Source: Chloroflexota bacterium (GTDB lineage Bacteria > Chloroflexota > Dehalococcoidia > DSTF01 > RBG-16-68-14). From it: DNA of 64,000 nt. The stretch lies in the NCBI GenBank assembly GCA_029262675.1, contig JAJCYW010000007.1, positions 1 to 64,000 on the forward strand. Direction: 5' to 3'. Within the stretch, counting starts at the first letter, position 1. Each line of letters opens with the position of its first letter. Of this stretch, positions 53,775 through 63,190 are shown in pieces. The position numbers were made by a program, and so were the translations under genes. Below the pieces are notes generated by a model. It was not told where the DNA came from and did no database searches. It saw nothing but the letters and a program-made list of their open reading frames with translations.

Positions 53775-55031
53775 ATGCCTGATAATTCGAACGCATCCGC
53801 GCCCGCCGCGCTCGACGACATTCGCGTGCTCGACCTGACGGGAGAGATGGGCGCGTACTGCACGAAGCTACTCGCTGACCTGGGCGCCGACGTGATCAAG
53901 ATCGAGCCGCCGGGCGGCGACCCGGCGCGCAAGATCGGCCCGTTCTTCCACGATCAGCCCGGCGCCGACTCCAGCCTGAGCTTTCTCAACCTCAACACCA
54001 ACAAGCGCAGCGTCATTCTCGATCTGGAACAGGAGTCCGGCCGCGAGACGTTCCGCAAGCTCGTCAAGACCGCCAACGTCGTCGTCGAGTCGTTCACGCC
54101 CGGCTTCCTCGACAGCATAGGGCTGGGCTACAACCGTCTCTGCGAGCTGCGCGAAGACATCGTGCTCACCTCGATCACGGGCTTCGGCAGCACGGGGCCG
54201 CACGCGGACTTCCTGGCGCCCGACATCGTCGGCGTGGCGATGGCCGGCATCATGTGGCTGGCCGGCGACCCCAACGATCCGCCCAACCTGCCGTTCGGCA
54301 ACCAGGGCTACCTCAGCGCTTCGGTCCAGGCATCGTCGGGGACGCTGATGGCGCTCTATCACCGTGACAACACGGGCCAGGGCCAGCACGTCGACGTCTC
54401 CATGCAGGAGGCGCTACTGATCGCCCAAGAGACGGCGATGCAAACGTACGACCTCAACAAGGCCGTCCGCAAACGTACCGGCGCGCGTGGCATTGTCCCT
54501 ATTGAAATCCCCGGCATCGGTCCGTACGAAACGGCCAACGGCTGGATCTTTGGCTACGTGGGCACGCCGGGCGGCGCCCCGTGGTCTGAGCTGCTGAAGT
54601 TGATGGAGGACGAAGGCGGCGCGGAAGACCTGGGCGACGAGCCCTACCACGGCTTGATTGAACGGCTAGACATCCGCTTCCTCACCGGCCTGGTGATCAA
54701 CCCCGAGGAGGGCAAGAAGCAGATGCCGGCGCTGGCCCACATCAACGATGTGCTGAAGCGCTTCTGCGCCAGCCGCGATAAGTGGGACCTCTACGAGAAG
54801 GGCCAGCAGCGTCGGCTGCTGATCGGCATCGTCAGCACGCCGGAGGACTTGGTGAAGAATCCGCAGCTTGTCGCGCGCGATTGGTTGCAGGAAGTACGGC
54901 ACGGTGACCTGAACGCCAACATCCGCTACCCCGGCCCGCCCGTCCGCCTTTCGGAGACGCCGTGGCGCATCTCGCGGCGGGCGCCACGCGCTGGCGAACA
55001 CACCGACGAAGTGCTGGCAGAACTCGGCTAG
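53775..55031 (+). CDS. CaiB/BaiF-family (type III) CoA-transferase
   Basis: A 418-residue enzyme that moves CoA between carboxylic acids. Family landmarks: DIRVLDLTGEMGAYCTKLLA, LGADVIKIEPPGGDPAR, NTNKRSVILDL, DFLAPDIVGVAMAG with the probable catalytic Asp (~154), and the dimer-interlock tail VRLSETPWRISRRAPRAGEH. The substrate is unclear. It is followed by a second CoA-transferase gene (17-bp gap) and an oxalyl-CoA decarboxylase-like gene, which suggests an acyl-CoA route such as oxalate or 2-hydroxyacid use. The mRNA is nearly leaderless. Confidence 0.87.
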   Translation: MPDNSNASAPAALDDIRVLDLTGEMGAYCTKLLADLGADVIKIEPPGGDPARKIGPFFHDQPGADSSLSFLNLNTNKRSVILDLEQESGRETFRKLVKTANVVVESFTPGFLDSIGLGYNRLCELREDIVLTSITGFGSTGPHADFLAPDIVGVAMAGIMWLAGDPNDPPNLPFGNQGYLSASVQASSGTLMALYHRDNTGQGQHVDVSMQEALLIAQETAMQTYDLNKAVRKRTGARGIVPIEIPGIGPYETANGWIFGYVGTPGGAPWSELLKLMEDEGGAEDLGDEPYHGLIERLDIRFLTGLVINPEEGKKQMPALAHINDVLKRFCASRDKWDLYEKGQQRRLLIGIVSTPEDLVKNPQLVARDWLQEVRHGDLNANIRYPGPPVRLSETPWRISRRAPRAGEHTDEVLAELG

Positions 55032-55048
55032 CAGCAGAGGAAGGATCG

Positions 55049-56317
55049 ATGGCAGAAAACGGCAGCAGACAACCTCTCAGCGGAATAAACGTCGCAGACT
55101 TCTCGTGGTTCGCGGCGGGTCCGGTCTGCGCCCAGACGATGGGAACGTACGGGGCAATAGTCGTCCGCGTTGAGTCGGAGTCGCACATCGACGGCCTGCG
55201 CGGCATCGGCCCCTTCCCGACCGGTAAGACCGGATACAACGTCAGCGGCTATTACAACAACTACAACGCCAACAAGCTCAACGTCACGCTCAACCTCAAC
55301 GTAGAGAAGGGCAAAGAGTTGGCGATGAAGCTGATCGCGTGGGCGGATGTATTCATCACCAACATCACGCCGCGCGTCATCGAGCGCTGGGGGCTGACGT
55401 ACGACGAACTGGTGAACGTGCGCCCGGACATCATCGCTGTGTACCAGCCGATGCAGGGCTTCGACGGCCCCCACCGCGATTTCCTCGGCTTCGGCGCAGT
55501 GCTGGGCCCGATCACGGGCATCAACCACCTCACCGGCTTCCCCGACCGGCCGCCGTCCGGCCTGGGCACCAACTACCCAGATTACGTCATCAATCCGCAG
55601 CACACGCTGACGGCGATTCTGGCCGCGCTGCGCCACCGCAAACGCACGGGCGAGGGCCAGCGCATCGAGCTCTCGCAGCTCGAGTCGGTCGTCGCGTCGC
55701 TCGCGCCCGCGGTGATGGACTACGCCGCAAACGGCCGCGTCCAGAACCGCGCCGGCAACCGCCTGCCACAGGCCTCGCCGCACGGGGCGTTTCCCTGCAA
55801 AGACATAACCGTAAGGAACCCCTTTGGCCAGGAAGAGCAGGAAGGCCGTTGGTGCGTGATCGCCTGCTTCGACGACGAACAGTGGCAGTCGTTGCGCGGC
55901 GCGATGGGTGACCCGGAGTGGGCGCGAAGAAATGACTTCGCTACGCACGCCGCGCGCAAGGCGAACGAAGACGCGCTGGAGGAGCAGATCGGCGCCTGGA
56001 CGGCAGAGCGCGCGCCGGAAGAGGTAATGGAAACGCTACAGGCCGCAGGCGTTCCGGCAGCTGTGATCCAGAACGCCCGCGACTGCCTGGAGGACGACGA
56101 GCATCTCAAGGGCCGCGACTATTACGTATACCTGGACCACCCGGAGGCCGGTCGCACCGCCTACGACGGCCCGGGCTTCCGCCTCTCGAAGACACCAGCG
56201 CAGTACCGCACGCCGGCCGCCTGCCTGGGCGAGCACAACGAACAGGTCTGCAAGGAGATCTTCGGTCTCAACGACGAACAAATCGCCGACCTGATGGTGG
56301 AGCAGGCGCTGTACTAG
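55049..56317 (+). CDS. second CaiB/BaiF-family CoA-transferase
   Basis: About 422 residues. It has GINVADFSWFAAGPVCAQTMG, YGAIVVRVESESHID, NYNANKLNVTLNL and NYPDYVINPQHTL with the candidate catalytic Asp (~174); the end reads YRTPAACLGEHNEQV. It is only distantly similar to the preceding gene, so the pair may be a heteromer or two sequential enzymes. GAGGAAGG precedes the ATG at 55049 (the open frame back to 54962 lies inside the previous gene). It is probably co-transcribed with that gene. Confidence 0.87.
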   Translation: MAENGSRQPLSGINVADFSWFAAGPVCAQTMGTYGAIVVRVESESHIDGLRGIGPFPTGKTGYNVSGYYNNYNANKLNVTLNLNVEKGKELAMKLIAWADVFITNITPRVIERWGLTYDELVNVRPDIIAVYQPMQGFDGPHRDFLGFGAVLGPITGINHLTGFPDRPPSGLGTNYPDYVINPQHTLTAILAALRHRKRTGEGQRIELSQLESVVASLAPAVMDYAANGRVQNRAGNRLPQASPHGAFPCKDITVRNPFGQEEQEGRWCVIACFDDEQWQSLRGAMGDPEWARRNDFATHAARKANEDALEEQIGAWTAERAPEEVMETLQAAGVPAAVIQNARDCLEDDEHLKGRDYYVYLDHPEAGRTAYDGPGFRLSKTPAQYRTPAACLGEHNEQVCKEIFGLNDEQIADLMVEQALY

Positions 56318-56508
56318 GCGGCCAGAGAAAGCCCCGGGCCCGTACTGGCGCGCTAGACGCCGCATTCAAAGCCGAGAAAGCGCAGTTCGAGACCGCGCCG
56401 GGTGCGCCGGTTGCTTGACACGTTCTCGATGTGTGCGGCATCATGCCTCGCGGCCCATTTCACCTTGCAGCCCGAATCACACTCGGGCCACACGCTAGGA
56501 GCTAGACC

Positions 56509-58161
56509 ATGGCAGAGATTAGCGGCGCGCAGCTTATCGCGCGCAGCCTGAAGCAGCACGACGTTCAGCACATGTTCGGCATCGTCGGCGTGCCGGTCAT
56601 CCCGATCGCGTTTGCGGCGATGCAGGAAGGCCTCAACTACTACGGCATGCGGCACGAGCAGTCCGCGTCGTACGCGGCGCAGGCAGTCTCCTACATGACC
56701 GGCCGACCGGGCGCCTGCCTGGTCGTCTCCGGACCGGGCATGACCAACGCCATCTCCGGCCTGGCCAACGCCTGGTCCAACTGCTGGCCGATGATCCTCC
56801 TCGGCGGCTCATCGGACGCGGGCCAGGCGGGGATGGGCGCGTTCCAGGAAGCGCCGCAGGTGGAAGCGGCACGGCCGTTCGTCAAGTACGCCGCTAAGGT
56901 CGATAAGGTAGAGCGCATCCCCTACTTCGTTGAGCAGGCCGTCCGCATCTCGATGTACGGCCGGCCCGGCCCCGTCTACCTCGACCTCCCCGGCGACATC
57001 ATCGACGGCCAGACGGACGACGAGGGCATCGAGCAGCCGCAGCGCGTCGCCGACCCGCAGCGGACGGCGACGAACCCGGCCGCCGTCCAGGCCGCTATAG
57101 AGACGCTGAAGTCGGCCGAGCGGCCGCTGGTCGTCGTCGGCAAGGGCGCGGCCTACTCGCGGTCCGAAGAAGAGTTACTTGAATTCGTCGAGAAGACGCA
57201 GCTCCCCTATTTGGCCGCGCCGATGGCCAAGGGCCTTATCCCGGACGACCACCCGCTCTCGACGGCAGCCGCGCGGTCGCACGTGCTGAAGAACGCGGAC
57301 GTCGTGATGCTGCTGGGCGCACGGTTGAACTGGATCATGCACTTTGGCCTGCCGCCGCGCTTCAACGAGAACGTCCGCATCATCCAGCTCGATATCGCCG
57401 CGGAGGAGATCGGCACGAACGTGCCTGCGGAGGTCGCCCTCGTCGGCGACGCCAAGGCCGTGCTGGGCCAGCTCAACGCGGCATTGGACGAGCGGCCGTG
57501 GCAGTTCGGGGCGGAGAACACGTGGCGCACCGGCATCGCCAAGAAGATCGAAGACAACGTCGCCAAGACGGAGGCGATGCTTAACGACGACTCCGAGCCG
57601 CTGGGCTACTATCGGGTTCTGCGCGAGATCCGCGACATGCTACCGCGAGACGCGATGCTGATCAACGAAGGCGCGAACACGATGGACATCGGCCGCCAAG
57701 TGCTGCCGAATTACTTGCCGCGTCACCGCCTGGACGCCGGGTCGTTCGGCACCATGGGCATCGGACTGCCATTCGCCATCGCGGCTGCGGCCGTGCATCC
57801 AGACAAGCGCGTTGTGGCCGTAGAGGGTGACTCGGCATTTGGGTTCACCGGCATGGAGGTGGAGGTGGCCTGCCGCTACAACATGCCGATCGTCTTCATC
57901 GTGATCAACAACAACGGCATCAGCGGCGGCCCCAGCGAACTCAATCCGGAATTCATCCCGCCGACGTCTTACCTGCCAAACGCGCACTACGAGAAGGTAA
58001 TTGAAGGCTTCGGCGGGCTGGGCTTCTACTGCGATACTGTGGCCGAGCTTAAGCCGACGCTGGACAAGGCGTTCGACTGCGGCAAGCCGTGCGTCGTCAA
58101 CATCATGATCGACCCGCGCGCGCGCCGCAAGCAGCAAGAGTTCGGCTGGCTGACGCGCTAG
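56509..58161 (+). CDS. thiamine-diphosphate enzyme, oxalyl-CoA decarboxylase / 2-hydroxyacyl-CoA lyase type
   Basis: A 550-residue ThDP enzyme with three domains. The N-terminal PYR domain has the catalytic Glu in MRHEQSASYAAQA (~49). The central domain runs ~190-330. The PP domain has EGDSAFGFTGMEVEVACRYN and NNNGISGGP, the metal/ThDP motif GDS…N (~440-475). The overall pattern (VEAARPFVKYAAKVD, GDIIDG) favours oxalyl-CoA decarboxylase or 2-hydroxyacyl-CoA lyase over acetolactate synthase. Next to two CoA-transferases it could form an oxalate-type pathway: CoA transfer to oxalate, then decarboxylation to formyl-CoA. The substrate is inferred from context. Confidence 0.85.
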   Translation: MAEISGAQLIARSLKQHDVQHMFGIVGVPVIPIAFAAMQEGLNYYGMRHEQSASYAAQAVSYMTGRPGACLVVSGPGMTNAISGLANAWSNCWPMILLGGSSDAGQAGMGAFQEAPQVEAARPFVKYAAKVDKVERIPYFVEQAVRISMYGRPGPVYLDLPGDIIDGQTDDEGIEQPQRVADPQRTATNPAAVQAAIETLKSAERPLVVVGKGAAYSRSEEELLEFVEKTQLPYLAAPMAKGLIPDDHPLSTAAARSHVLKNADVVMLLGARLNWIMHFGLPPRFNENVRIIQLDIAAEEIGTNVPAEVALVGDAKAVLGQLNAALDERPWQFGAENTWRTGIAKKIEDNVAKTEAMLNDDSEPLGYYRVLREIRDMLPRDAMLINEGANTMDIGRQVLPNYLPRHRLDAGSFGTMGIGLPFAIAAAAVHPDKRVVAVEGDSAFGFTGMEVEVACRYNMPIVFIVINNNGISGGPSELNPEFIPPTSYLPNAHYEKVIEGFGGLGFYCDTVAELKPTLDKAFDCGKPCVVNIMIDPRARRKQQEFGWLTR

Positions 58162-58197
58162 GCGCGCCGGCCTGACGGTCGGTAGCCTTCCCTCTGC

Positions 58198-58203
58198 TAC
58201 AAT
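58198..58203 (+). promoter_or_regulatory. -10 box of treT with a long GC-rich leader
   Basis: TACAAT lies 153 bp before the treT ATG. The leader between is dominated by self-complementary GC repeats (GCAGCG/CGCTGC units, ~58211-58275), so a structured 5' untranslated region is likely. No known riboswitch is recognised. Confidence 0.4.
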
Positions 58204-58356
58204 GCCTCCGGTGGCGACGCAGCGTAGCTGCGCTGCCGCCCAGCGGCGCCGCTGCGCAGCAGCGCTGCCGCCCGGCTACATGGACGTGGCCGTGCGGCTC
58301 TTCAGAACTGTTCGCCGCCGCAACACAGATCCGGAAAGGACGCCGACGCGCCCTCG

Positions 58357-59640
58357 ATGCTCGAATCCATAGACCTCAGCCCCAAAGCGCTGGACGACTA
58401 TCGGGACGTCGTCGGAGCAGACGCAATCGACGAGATCCGCCGCCTGGCTGAGCCTCTCAGCGGCTCCCGCGTCCTCCACATCAATGCCACAGCCTACGGC
58501 GGAGGTGTCGCCGAGATCCTGACGACGTTGGTGCCGCTGATGCGTGACCTGGGCCTGGACGCGGAGTGGCAGGTGGTGCGCGGAGGCGACGAGTTCTACA
58601 ACGTGACAAAGGCGATACACAACAGCCTGCAAGGTATGGAAATAGACTGGTCGCCGGAGATGGACGAGACCTGGCTCCACCACACCGGCCGCAACGCCGA
58701 CGCGTTCGACGAGACGTACGACTTCGTCGTCGCGCACGACCCGCAGCCGGCCGGGATTCGCACGCTGCTTAAGCAGCGAAACGCACCGGGCGCCGGCGGC
58801 AAATGGGTCTGGCGCTGCCACATCGACCTGACGGACGCCCAGACCGAGACGTGGAACAGGCTCCGTCCCTACGTCAGCGACTTCGACGGCGCGATCTTCA
58901 CGGCTGCGGACTATGTGAAGGAGATGGACGGGCCCCAAGTCTTCATCGTGCCGCCGGCTATCGATCCCCTCTCACCAAAGAACGTCGATCTGTCCGAAGA
59001 GACATACCGAAACGTCCTCGCACACTACCACGTAGCCCACGATCAGCCCTTCATCGCCCAGATCTCGAGATTCGACCCGTGGAAGGACCCGCTCGGTGTC
59101 GTCGAGGCATACCGCATCGTTAAGCAGCAGATCCCCGAGCTTCAGCTCGTCATGATCGCCTCGATGGCACACGACGACCCTGAGGGCTGGGAGTGGTACG
59201 AGCGCATCGTCCGCCGGGCGGGAGAGGACTTCGACATCCACGTGCTCTCAAACCTGCACGGCGTCGGCAACGTGGAGGTGAACGCCTTCCAACGGGCCGA
59301 CGTAGTAATCCAGAAATCGCTGCGGGAGGGCTTCGGCCTCGTCGTTTCGGAAGCGCTGTGGAAGCAGAGGCCTGTCGTCGCCGGCCGCGTCGGCGGCATC
59401 CCGATGCAGCTCGTTGAGGGCGAGACCGGCTACCTAGTCGACAACGTCGAGGAGTGCGCCGACCGCGTGCTGGAGCTGCTACGCGATCCGGCGAAGGCCC
59501 GCCGCATGGGTGCGGCGGGCCGTGAGTACGTCCGCGAGAGGTTTCTGATCACGCGCTACCTCCGTGACTACCTGCAGATCTTTCGTACGTTGCGCGGACT
59601 GGAGCCGGCTCCACCGAGCCTACTGGCGAGGGCGGAATAG
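58357..59640 (+). CDS. treT: trehalose synthase TreT-type glycosyltransferase (GT4)
   Basis: A 427-residue retaining glycosyltransferase that joins NDP-glucose and glucose to give trehalose. The TreT marks are VLHINATAYGGGVAEIL near the N-terminus, KWVWRCHIDLTDAQ, FIAQISRFDPWKDPLG and the GT4 donor site KSLREGFGLVVSEALWK and GRVGGIPMQLVEG. The start is the ATG at 58357, with GGAAAGGA about 17 bases upstream, a weak site. glgC follows 8 bp after the stop, and ADP-glucose from GlgC is a suitable donor, so the pair forms a short trehalose operon. Confidence 0.87.
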   Translation: MLESIDLSPKALDDYRDVVGADAIDEIRRLAEPLSGSRVLHINATAYGGGVAEILTTLVPLMRDLGLDAEWQVVRGGDEFYNVTKAIHNSLQGMEIDWSPEMDETWLHHTGRNADAFDETYDFVVAHDPQPAGIRTLLKQRNAPGAGGKWVWRCHIDLTDAQTETWNRLRPYVSDFDGAIFTAADYVKEMDGPQVFIVPPAIDPLSPKNVDLSEETYRNVLAHYHVAHDQPFIAQISRFDPWKDPLGVVEAYRIVKQQIPELQLVMIASMAHDDPEGWEWYERIVRRAGEDFDIHVLSNLHGVGNVEVNAFQRADVVIQKSLREGFGLVVSEALWKQRPVVAGRVGGIPMQLVEGETGYLVDNVEECADRVLELLRDPAKARRMGAAGREYVRERFLITRYLRDYLQIFRTLRGLEPAPPSLLARAE

Positions 59641-59648
59641 GAGGCCTC

Positions 59649-60947
59649 ATGAAACGTGTCATCGCGATGATTCTCGCAGGCGGTCAGGGCGACCGCCTCA
59701 GCGTGCTCTCAGAGGAGCGGGCCAAGCCGGCCGTGACCTTTGGCGGGCGCTACCGCATCATCGACTTCGCGCTCAGCAACTGCGCCAACTCGGGCATCGA
59801 CCACGTCGGCGTGTTGACGCAGTACCGTCCGCGATCGCTGAACGACCACATCGGCATCGGCGGCCCCTGGGGGTTGGACCGGGGTACCGGCGGCGCGGGC
59901 GTCTCTCTCCTGCAGCCGTACATCGGCAGCCAAGCTTCGGACTGGTACCAGGGCACGGCGGACGCGGTCTACCAGAACCTCTACTACGTGGAGGAATCGC
60001 GCGCAGACCTGGTGCTAATCCTGGCCGGCGACCACGTCTACCAGATGGCCTACGACGAGCTGATCGACAGCCACCGTGCGACGGGCGCCGACGTCACGGT
60101 GCCCGTCTGCGAGGTCCCGATGGAAGAGGCGCACCGTTTCGGGACGGTGATCCTTGATGAGGACGGCCGCATCGCGGGGTTCGATGAAAAGCCGGAGCGG
60201 CCGCGCTCCAACCTGATCTCCATGGGCATCTACCTCTTCAGCAAAGAGAAGCTGATGGAAGCGTTGGTAGAGAGCGCCAGCACGGCCGACGGCGAAAGCG
60301 ATTTCGGTCGCGATCTGCTGCCACGCCTCGTCGCGGACCCTGTGACGAAAGTGCACGGCTATCGCTTCAGCGACTACTGGCGAGACGTCGGTACCATCGA
60401 ATCGTACTTCCAGAGCAACATGGACTTGCTCGCGGATGTGCCCGAACTGAACCTCTACGACCCTGACAGCGAGATCCGTTCCCACATCGCCAGCCGGCCG
60501 CCCGTGAAGATCGGTGCCAGCGCGAAGATTACCCGCTCGTTACTCTCCAACGGCAGCGTCGTCAACGGCCGCGTGGAGCACTCCGTCCTCTCTCCAGGCG
60601 TCTTTGTCGAAGAGGGCGCCGTAGTCCGCGACTCGATCATTTTTGACGACGCCCACATCTCCCGCGGCGCCGTGGTGGACCGCTCGATCATCGACAAGGC
60701 CGTGCAGATCGGACGCGACTGCCTCGTCGGCAACAGCGACGACTACACAGAAAACCAGGACCGTCCCGACATCGTCAGCGGTGGATTCACCATCGTCGGC
60801 AAGCGCGCCGAGCTGCTGTCGGGCACGATCGTTGGCCGCAACTGCGTGATCGGCCCCGGCGTCGTCGCCTCCGGCGACAAGCAGCACTGTATCGCGAGCG
60901 GGACGACTTTGCGCACGGAACACGCCAGCGGCGTCTTTACGGTGTAG
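59649..60947 (+). CDS. glgC: glucose-1-phosphate adenylyltransferase GlgC
   Basis: A 432-residue enzyme making ADP-glucose from ATP and glucose-1-phosphate. The N-terminal nucleotidyltransferase domain has MILAGGQGDRLSVLSEERAK, GRYRIIDFALSNCANSGI, ILAGDHVYQMAY and the catalytic FDEKPERP. The C-terminal left-handed beta-helix (~300-432) has hexapeptide repeats such as ITRSLLSNGSVVNGRVEHS. The N-terminal loop reads GGQGDRL rather than the more common GGxGxRL with Gly-Thr/Ser; it is still in family range. It lies 8 bp after treT with AGGAGG before the ATG. It supplies donor sugar for TreT, or for glycogen if GlgA exists elsewhere. Confidence 0.92.
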   Translation: MKRVIAMILAGGQGDRLSVLSEERAKPAVTFGGRYRIIDFALSNCANSGIDHVGVLTQYRPRSLNDHIGIGGPWGLDRGTGGAGVSLLQPYIGSQASDWYQGTADAVYQNLYYVEESRADLVLILAGDHVYQMAYDELIDSHRATGADVTVPVCEVPMEEAHRFGTVILDEDGRIAGFDEKPERPRSNLISMGIYLFSKEKLMEALVESASTADGESDFGRDLLPRLVADPVTKVHGYRFSDYWRDVGTIESYFQSNMDLLADVPELNLYDPDSEIRSHIASRPPVKIGASAKITRSLLSNGSVVNGRVEHSVLSPGVFVEEGAVVRDSIIFDDAHISRGAVVDRSIIDKAVQIGRDCLVGNSDDYTENQDRPDIVSGGFTIVGKRAELLSGTIVGRNCVIGPGVVASGDKQHCIASGTTLRTEHASGVFTV

Positions 60948-61150
60948 GTGGGCGATGACGCGGCAAGCAATGCTGCGGCAGGCTCCGGTTGCACGAGCGT
61001 TCGAGCCTTAGCGAGAACGTCGAAAGAACAATTGACGTCACCCGCGATACAGTTATGATGCCTGGTGAGCGCGACCACAGCAGCGCTCTCTAAACTGAAC
61101 ACCGCCGCAGCACCGCCCTCTTGGAGGAGCCCGTCCTGAAGGAGGAACAT

Positions 61151-62593
61151 ATGCGTGACCTGGCCCTGCGTGCCCTCGACACCGCCCGCGCCCAAGGCGC
61201 GGACTACGCCGATGTGCGCGTCGTACGCCACCAGTCGGAGTCCGTGACGGTGCGGCTGCAGAACGTGGAGGCGCTAGCGAACGACGAGACGCTGGGCTTC
61301 GGCGTGCGCGTTCTCGTCGGTGGCTACTGGGGCTTCGCGAGCAGCCACCGGATGACGATGGACGAGGCAGACGCCATCGCGGCCGAAGCCGTGCGCATCG
61401 CCAAGGCGTCCAGCACCGTTGCCGGGCAGAAAGCCGATATCGGCCCGCCGTCGGCCATCGTCGATAGCTACGAGACGCCCTACCAAAAGGACCCGTTTGA
61501 GGTCTCGCTGGACGACAAGATCGCTCTCCTCCTCAGTACGACGGAAGGGATGATGCGAGCGTCCGGCATCGTCATGGCGGAGGCGAACTCCTACTGCCAG
61601 CGCGAAGAGAAGCTCTTTGTCAGCACGGAGGGCAGCGAAGTCAGCCAGAACCTTGTGGAGACCGGCTGCGGCATCGAGGCCACCGCCGTCGACGAGGGCG
61701 AAGTGCAGCGGCGGTCCTTCCCCAACAGCGTCGGCCGCCACCAGGGCACCGAAGGCTGGGAGTTCATCGAACGCTGGGATCTCCCCGGCAACGCAGAGCG
61801 CATCGGCCAGGAAGCGGCTGAACTGCTGCGCGCCAAGGCTTGCCCCTCCGGCGAGACGACCGTGATCTTAGACGGCAGCCAGGTCGCGCTCCAAATCCAC
61901 GAGTCGTGCGGCCACGCAATCGAGCTCGACCGCGTGCTCGGCACCGAAGCAGCGTTCGCGGGCACGAGCTTCCTGACGACGGACAAGCTGGGTAACTTCG
62001 CCTACGGTTCGCCCTCTGTGAACGTGACGGCAGATGCGACGATCCCCGGCGGGCTGGGCAGCTTCGGCTACGACGACGAGGGCATCCCGGCCCACTCCAC
62101 ACCCATCGTCCGCGAAGGGCAGTTCGTCGGCTACCTGACGTCGCGGGAGACCGCCTCAGCGTTGGGCCAGACCAGTAACGGCACGATGCGGGCCACGGGT
62201 TGGAACCGGATCCCGCTGATCCGCATGACGAACGTCAGCCTGGACCCCGGCGAATGGACGCTGGACGACATGATCGCCGACACCAAGGATGGCATCTACA
62301 TGGAGACGAACCGCAGCTGGAGCATCGATGACAAGCGGCTCAACTTCCAGTTCGGCACGGAAGTGGGCCGGGAGATCAAGAACGGCAAACTGGGCGACCT
62401 GATCAAGAACGCTACGTACACCGGCATTACGCCGCAGTTCTGGGGCTCCTGCGACGCCGTCGCTAATCGCGACCACTGGGTCGTCTGGGGCACGCCCAAC
62501 TGCGGCAAGGGCCAGCCGGAACAAGTGGCCCACACCGGCCACGGCGCCGCGCCCGCACGCTTCCGCAACGTGCAGGTCGGGATCATGCAGTAG
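61151..62593 (+). CDS. tldD: TldD/PmbA-family zinc metalloprotease
   Basis: A 480-residue intracellular protease of the TldD type, normally working with TldE/PmbA on peptides and modified-peptide precursors. The zinc site is HESCGHAIELDR (~256). The N-terminal domain has GADYADVRVVRHQSESV, and the C-terminal domain has NVTADATIPGGLGSFGYDDEG, TSRETASALGQ and NGTMRATGWNRIPLIRMTN. AAGGAGG five bases before the ATG at 61151 sets the start; an in-frame start at 61121 is unlikely. The upstream gap (60948-61150) has no gene. No tldE follows here: the next genes are a toxin-antitoxin pair. Confidence 0.9.
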   Translation: MRDLALRALDTARAQGADYADVRVVRHQSESVTVRLQNVEALANDETLGFGVRVLVGGYWGFASSHRMTMDEADAIAAEAVRIAKASSTVAGQKADIGPPSAIVDSYETPYQKDPFEVSLDDKIALLLSTTEGMMRASGIVMAEANSYCQREEKLFVSTEGSEVSQNLVETGCGIEATAVDEGEVQRRSFPNSVGRHQGTEGWEFIERWDLPGNAERIGQEAAELLRAKACPSGETTVILDGSQVALQIHESCGHAIELDRVLGTEAAFAGTSFLTTDKLGNFAYGSPSVNVTADATIPGGLGSFGYDDEGIPAHSTPIVREGQFVGYLTSRETASALGQTSNGTMRATGWNRIPLIRMTNVSLDPGEWTLDDMIADTKDGIYMETNRSWSIDDKRLNFQFGTEVGREIKNGKLGDLIKNATYTGITPQFWGSCDAVANRDHWVVWGTPNCGKGQPEQVAHTGHGAAPARFRNVQVGIMQ

Positions 62594-62608
62594 CCTCATA
62601 AGTCACCT

Positions 62609-62668
62609 TTGACAAGGGTTTATTATGAGAGTATCCTTATATCTGATAATAGAGGACTATATTATCAG
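62609..62668 (+). promoter_or_regulatory. promoter and palindromic operator of the vapBC-type pair
   Basis: TTGACA (62609-62614) and TATCCT (62632-62637) are 17 bp apart. Just downstream CTGATAATA (62643-62651) and TATTATCAG (62660-62668) form a perfect inverted repeat with an 8-bp spacer, placed where a bound antitoxin would block transcription. The DNA is strikingly AT-rich compared with its surroundings. Confidence 0.8.
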
Positions 62669-62680
62669 AAGGAGGATGCC

Positions 62681-63181
62681 ATGCGAGTGCCCTACGAAGA
62701 GCGTGTCCCGATTATCGCCGCGGCCCTGCGCCGCCTGGGCCGGTCTGCGACGGTCGACGAACTCTTTGAGGAATTCAAAGGAGACTACAGGTTCGCGACG
62801 CCGCGGCGAATCGCCGCAACCTTCCGATGGGACCAACGGCAGCGGCATCCGGTGTTTGTTCGCGAAGGCAAGAATCAGATCGCGTTGCGGAACCCTGCCG
62901 ACCAAACATCCCCAGTCACGTACGAACCTCAGGAATCGCGGGTCTACGAACGTGGCCAAACCGTGGTGCCGAAGAGGATCCGCGATGCATTGGCCGTCAA
63001 GGAGGGATCGACATTGGTGTGGCAGGTCGAGGAAGGCATCGCCCAGGTGGTCGCCATTCCCACCGATCCAATCGGGTCGCTGCGCGGCGTCATGAAGGGC
63101 AAGGGCTCCACGTTCCAGAAGTATCTCGCAGACCGCAACGCGGAGCGCGAGCGCGAACGCGCGCTCGAGCGGCGGGGGTAG
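62681..63181 (+). CDS. VapB-type antitoxin with N-terminal winged-helix-like domain and AbrB domain
   Basis: A 166-residue protein. The N-terminal ~75 residues (RVPIIAAALRRLGRSATVDEL, RRIAATFRWDQRQRHPVFV) look like a winged helix that senses or binds DNA. The SpoVT/AbrB-type swapped-hairpin domain at ~85-130 has RVYERGQTVVPKRIRDALAV and KEGSTLVWQVEEG. A charged C-terminal tail (NAERERERALERRG) could bind the toxin. AAGGAGG five bases before the ATG at 62681 sets the start. It lies 9 bp from the PIN-domain toxin gene. It is much longer than usual VapB proteins (~80 residues) because of the extra N-terminal domain. Confidence 0.82.
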   Translation: MRVPYEERVPIIAAALRRLGRSATVDELFEEFKGDYRFATPRRIAATFRWDQRQRHPVFVREGKNQIALRNPADQTSPVTYEPQESRVYERGQTVVPKRIRDALAVKEGSTLVWQVEEGIAQVVAIPTDPIGSLRGVMKGKGSTFQKYLADRNAERERERALERRG

Positions 63182-63190
63182 GAACAGCGC

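Noticed and set aside
54962..55048. N-terminal extension of the second CoA-transferase to 54962
   Set aside because: That stretch lies inside the preceding gene in another frame. A good ribosome site supports the start at 55049.
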